Positions 62,022 to 64,000 of a DNA stretch of 64,000 nucleotides are shown piece after piece. Within the stretch, counting starts at the first letter, position 1. The number at the start of each line of letters is the position of its first letter. The stretch lies in the NCBI GenBank assembly GCA_001899635.1, contig MKVQ01000030.1:147875-211874 (forward strand), given 5' to 3'. The position numbers were made by a program, and so were the translations under genes. The notes beneath the pieces were generated by a model that was given only the letters and a program-made list of their open reading frames with translations, did no database searches and was not told the DNA's origin. Origin of the DNA: Myxococcales bacterium 68-20 (GTDB lineage: Bacteria > Myxococcota_A > Polyangia > Polyangiales > Polyangiaceae).

Positions 62022-62939
62022 TCAGTCAGCGGAGCAGCATGCAAGCTCCGCCGAGCGGGATCGACGGATTTCTCGAGCGCCTCGCGCCGTCGGCAGCAAT
62101 GGCAGCGCTCGGAACTCGAACGTGAGGCCCGCGCGGCGCCGGACGAGCCCGGTGGTCGACGTCGCGGGCGCGCTCGACACCGTCGGCCGGGTGATGAAGA
62201 TGGTCGCCGCAGCGAGCGCCGAGACGACGCCCGCGGAGAGCAGGATGTCGGCCACCGCATAGCTCGTGGAGGCGTCGTTCACCGCATCTGCCCCACACGA
62301 CGGCCTGCACTTGTCGAGATCGCTCTCCTTCGACGAGCCGGAGAGCGCGAACACGGTCCCCACGCCGAGCGAGGCGACCGCGGCCCCGCCGAAGACCCAG
62401 GCCGCGATCGGAACTGGACGGTCCGCCTTCGCCGCCGGGACGGACGCGACGGCTGCAGGCGCCGCGAGTGTGACCGAGATCCTCCGGTTCCTCTCGCCTT
62501 CGCGGATGACGGTCTGATGCTCTGCGGGGAGGCCCTTCTCGTCGGTCGACTCGAAGCGAAACGTGTGCGGCCCGACGTCGAGCGCGATGCTCGCGCCGTC
62601 GATCTTGTCGACCAGCGGCTTGCCGTCGATGAGCACGCGGACGCTCGTGAGCTCTTCTCCCGTTGCGCTCTTCACGTCGAAGACGACGGTGGGGATGCTC
62701 TGATCGAGGTCGACGAGCCACTTCGCACAGTCCCGCGCGAGCACTGCCGGGCAAGTCTCGCTCGAGCACTTCGCCGCCTCGGTGCGCGCCTCGCGAAGCT
62801 TGCCCGCGCGGCGCAGGGTCTGCGTCTGCTCGTAGGAGTGGATGCACGCCGTATCGTTCGCGAACGCGGGATTGGACGCGACGAGCGAGATACCCACAGC
62901 CGCCAGGGACACGAGGACCGCGCGAGCACGGGAGGCCAT
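62022..62939 (-). CDS. PEGA-like membrane protein linked to a Ser/Thr kinase gene
   Basis: A 305-residue protein with a signal ending near NPAFAND (about residue 25). The segment ACIHSYEQTQTLRRAGKL and DCAKWLVDLDQSIPTVVFDV matches a family common beside kinases in Polyangiales. A PEGA-type beta domain follows (ALDVGPHTFRFEST). Two membrane helices lie around residues 195-280. It starts 53 bases after the kinase stop and probably shares its transcript. Confidence 0.75.
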   Translation of the reverse strand: MASRARAVLVSLAAVGISLVASNPAFANDTACIHSYEQTQTLRRAGKLREARTEAAKCSSETCPAVLARDCAKWLVDLDQSIPTVVFDVKSATGEELTSVRVLIDGKPLVDKIDGASIALDVGPHTFRFESTDEKGLPAEHQTVIREGERNRRISVTLAAPAAVASVPAAKADRPVPIAAWVFGGAAVASLGVGTVFALSGSSKESDLDKCRPSCGADAVNDASTSYAVADILLSAGVVSALAAATIFITRPTVSSAPATSTTGLVRRRAGLTFEFRALPLLPTARGAREIRRSRSAELACCSAD

Positions 62940-62992
62940 CACAGCCAATATACGAGAACGCGCGACCCGATGGCCGAAAGTCGCCGCGCGCA

Positions 62993-64000
62993 TCAGTGCC
63001 CGAAGCACTGAGGCTTCGGCCGCTTCATCCCGTTTGCGTCGATCGTGAAGGGGTTCTCACAGTCGGCGGACGGCTTGGGGGCCTTCGTCGTGCCCGTCGC
63101 CGATCCCCGTGGCGGAGCCGCACTTCGTGCCGCCGTCGCGGTGCTCGACGGCATCGAGCTCGGCGCGGGCGCGCTCGCGGGCTCGGCGACCGGAGGAGCA
63201 GACGGCTCCGGCTCCGCGACCGGAGGCGGCTCGGAGGGTGCAGCAGGCTCGGGCGGTGCAGTGGTCGCAGACGGTGCCTCGGGCACATCGACAGGCGACG
63301 GCGGGGCCGTCGTCGCGAGCGCGGGCTCCGCGCTCCGCTTGTGGGTGAGCGCCTTGATCCCCGTGACGAGCCCGATCGCAAGCATGAGCGCGAGGACGGT
63401 GCAGATCCCGATGAGCGCGGGCAGCGGGATTCGCTTCTCGGGCTCGATCGGGTGCACGCGGGTAGCGAGCGAAGGATCGGCGTAGCCGCTGCCCGTCACG
63501 CCGCTCGTCCCCGCACCCGAGACGCCCGACAGGCTCGACACCGGCCCGGTGACCGACGAGCCCGAAATCGGAGCGGAGCCCGTGAAGTGTCGGCCCCCCG
63601 AGCCCGATCCCGACGAATGCGATGAGAGGTCCTCGGCGCCTTGATGCGAGAGCATCATCGCCGGGTTCGGCGGCGACGTCGCCTGCTCGACCGCTCGCAC
63701 GATGTCGGCGCGGATGCGAAGCGCCTCGGCGGCGAGCTTCTCGACCCACTCGCCCGTCTGACGCGGTGACGCCGGCGGGCATGCCATCTCGACCGCGAGC
63801 GCCATCTCGCGTGCCGTCGGAAAGCGCATCGAAGGATCGCGATGGAGCGCGCGGAGCACCACGCCGTCGAGCGCCAGCGGGAGGTCGGAACAGACCGAGC
63901 TCGGCGGCATGATCGGTTCGTTGAGGACGGAGTAGAGCGTGCTCGCGGCGTCCTCGCCGGCGAAGAGCCGTCGCCCCGTGAGCGCCTCCCACAGGACGGC
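62993..64000 (-). CDS. Ser/Thr protein kinase, C-terminal part (runs off the right edge)
   Basis: The frame enters at 64000 and ends at 62993. It shows the last part of a kinase C-lobe (VLWEALTGRRLFAGEDA, LHRDPSMRFPTAREMALAVE), then a Gly/Ser linker and one membrane helix (about 155-180 residues before the end: LPALIGICTVLALMLAIGLV). A long Ala/Pro/Glu-rich tail follows, ending in ANGMKRPKPQCFGH. The catalytic motifs lie outside the window. Confidence 0.85.
   Translation of the reverse strand, partial: AVLWEALTGRRLFAGEDAASTLYSVLNEPIMPPSSVCSDLPLALDGVVLRALHRDPSMRFPTAREMALAVEMACPPASPRQTGEWVEKLAAEALRIRADIVRAVEQATSPPNPAMMLSHQGAEDLSSHSSGSGSGGRHFTGSAPISGSSVTGPVSSLSGVSGAGTSGVTGSGYADPSLATRVHPIEPEKRIPLPALIGICTVLALMLAIGLVTGIKALTHKRSAEPALATTAPPSPVDVPEAPSATTAPPEPAAPSEPPPVAEPEPSAPPVAEPASAPAPSSMPSSTATAARSAAPPRGSATGTTKAPKPSADCENPFTIDANGMKRPKPQCFGH

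Overview
The window is high-GC DNA from a Gram-negative, very probably a member of the Myxococcota (Polyangia/Polyangiales type). The signs are: LpxD and Skp (lipopolysaccharide outer membrane), many Cys-lipidated exported proteins, a fungalysin-type protease with PKD repeats and a MYXO-CTERM-like tail, Ser/Thr kinases with Pro/Ala-rich tails, a DnaJ/DUF4388 fusion, a DUF6184 lipoprotein and a CorE-like (ECF44) metal-dependent sigma factor. GTG and TTG starts and 1-8 base stop/start overlaps are common.

Bases 1-36,100 look like ordinary chromosome. Minus strand: lpxD (cut by the window edge), skp, a cation diffusion facilitator coupled to a cyclic-nucleotide-binding protein, hrcA, an EreA/Tiki-like lipoprotein, an RluA pseudouridine synthase, a MarR/VOC unit and lspA. 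Plus strand: a Cys-rich lipoprotein, an extensin-like LAS-fold lipoprotein, a POT peptide transporter, the M36 protease, a large lipoprotein, a CheY-like regulator, valS, an ArnT-like glycosyltransferase, a DnaJ-DUF4388-TPR protein, a long acyl-CoA dehydrogenase and a kinase-like protein whose HRD aspartate is Asn. A tRNA-Asn(GTT) with a strong terminator lies near 36,000.

Bases 36,100-53,200 form an accessory, rearranged zone. It holds a truncated DUF5063 gene, an ATP-grasp gene, a collagen-like lipoprotein, and a LysR/FAD-monooxygenase/SIP-reductase unit. Between 38,300 and 46,300 there is a broken duplication: a 221-bp copy of an oxidoreductase 3' end, a lipoprotein gene in intact and internally deleted copies, a phage Mu-F-like gene with an in-frame TAG, and decayed ORFs. 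Then come a TetR-GFA-DUF6958 operon divergent from a Tat-signal thioredoxin-reductase-like gene, an AraC regulator, a deleted Cys/Met-metabolism PLP pseudogene behind a DUF924 gene, and a LysR/SDR pair.

Bases 53,300-62,000 are a metal-resistance cluster: arsR-arsI-acr3-arsC, padR-chrA, a metallothionein-like peptide directly before the CorE-like sigma factor, and a convergent cadD-outer-membrane-protein unit. The right edge carries a PEGA-like membrane protein and the C-terminal part of a Ser/Thr kinase that leaves the window.

All assignments come from reading translations, motifs and spacing by eye; no database search was run.
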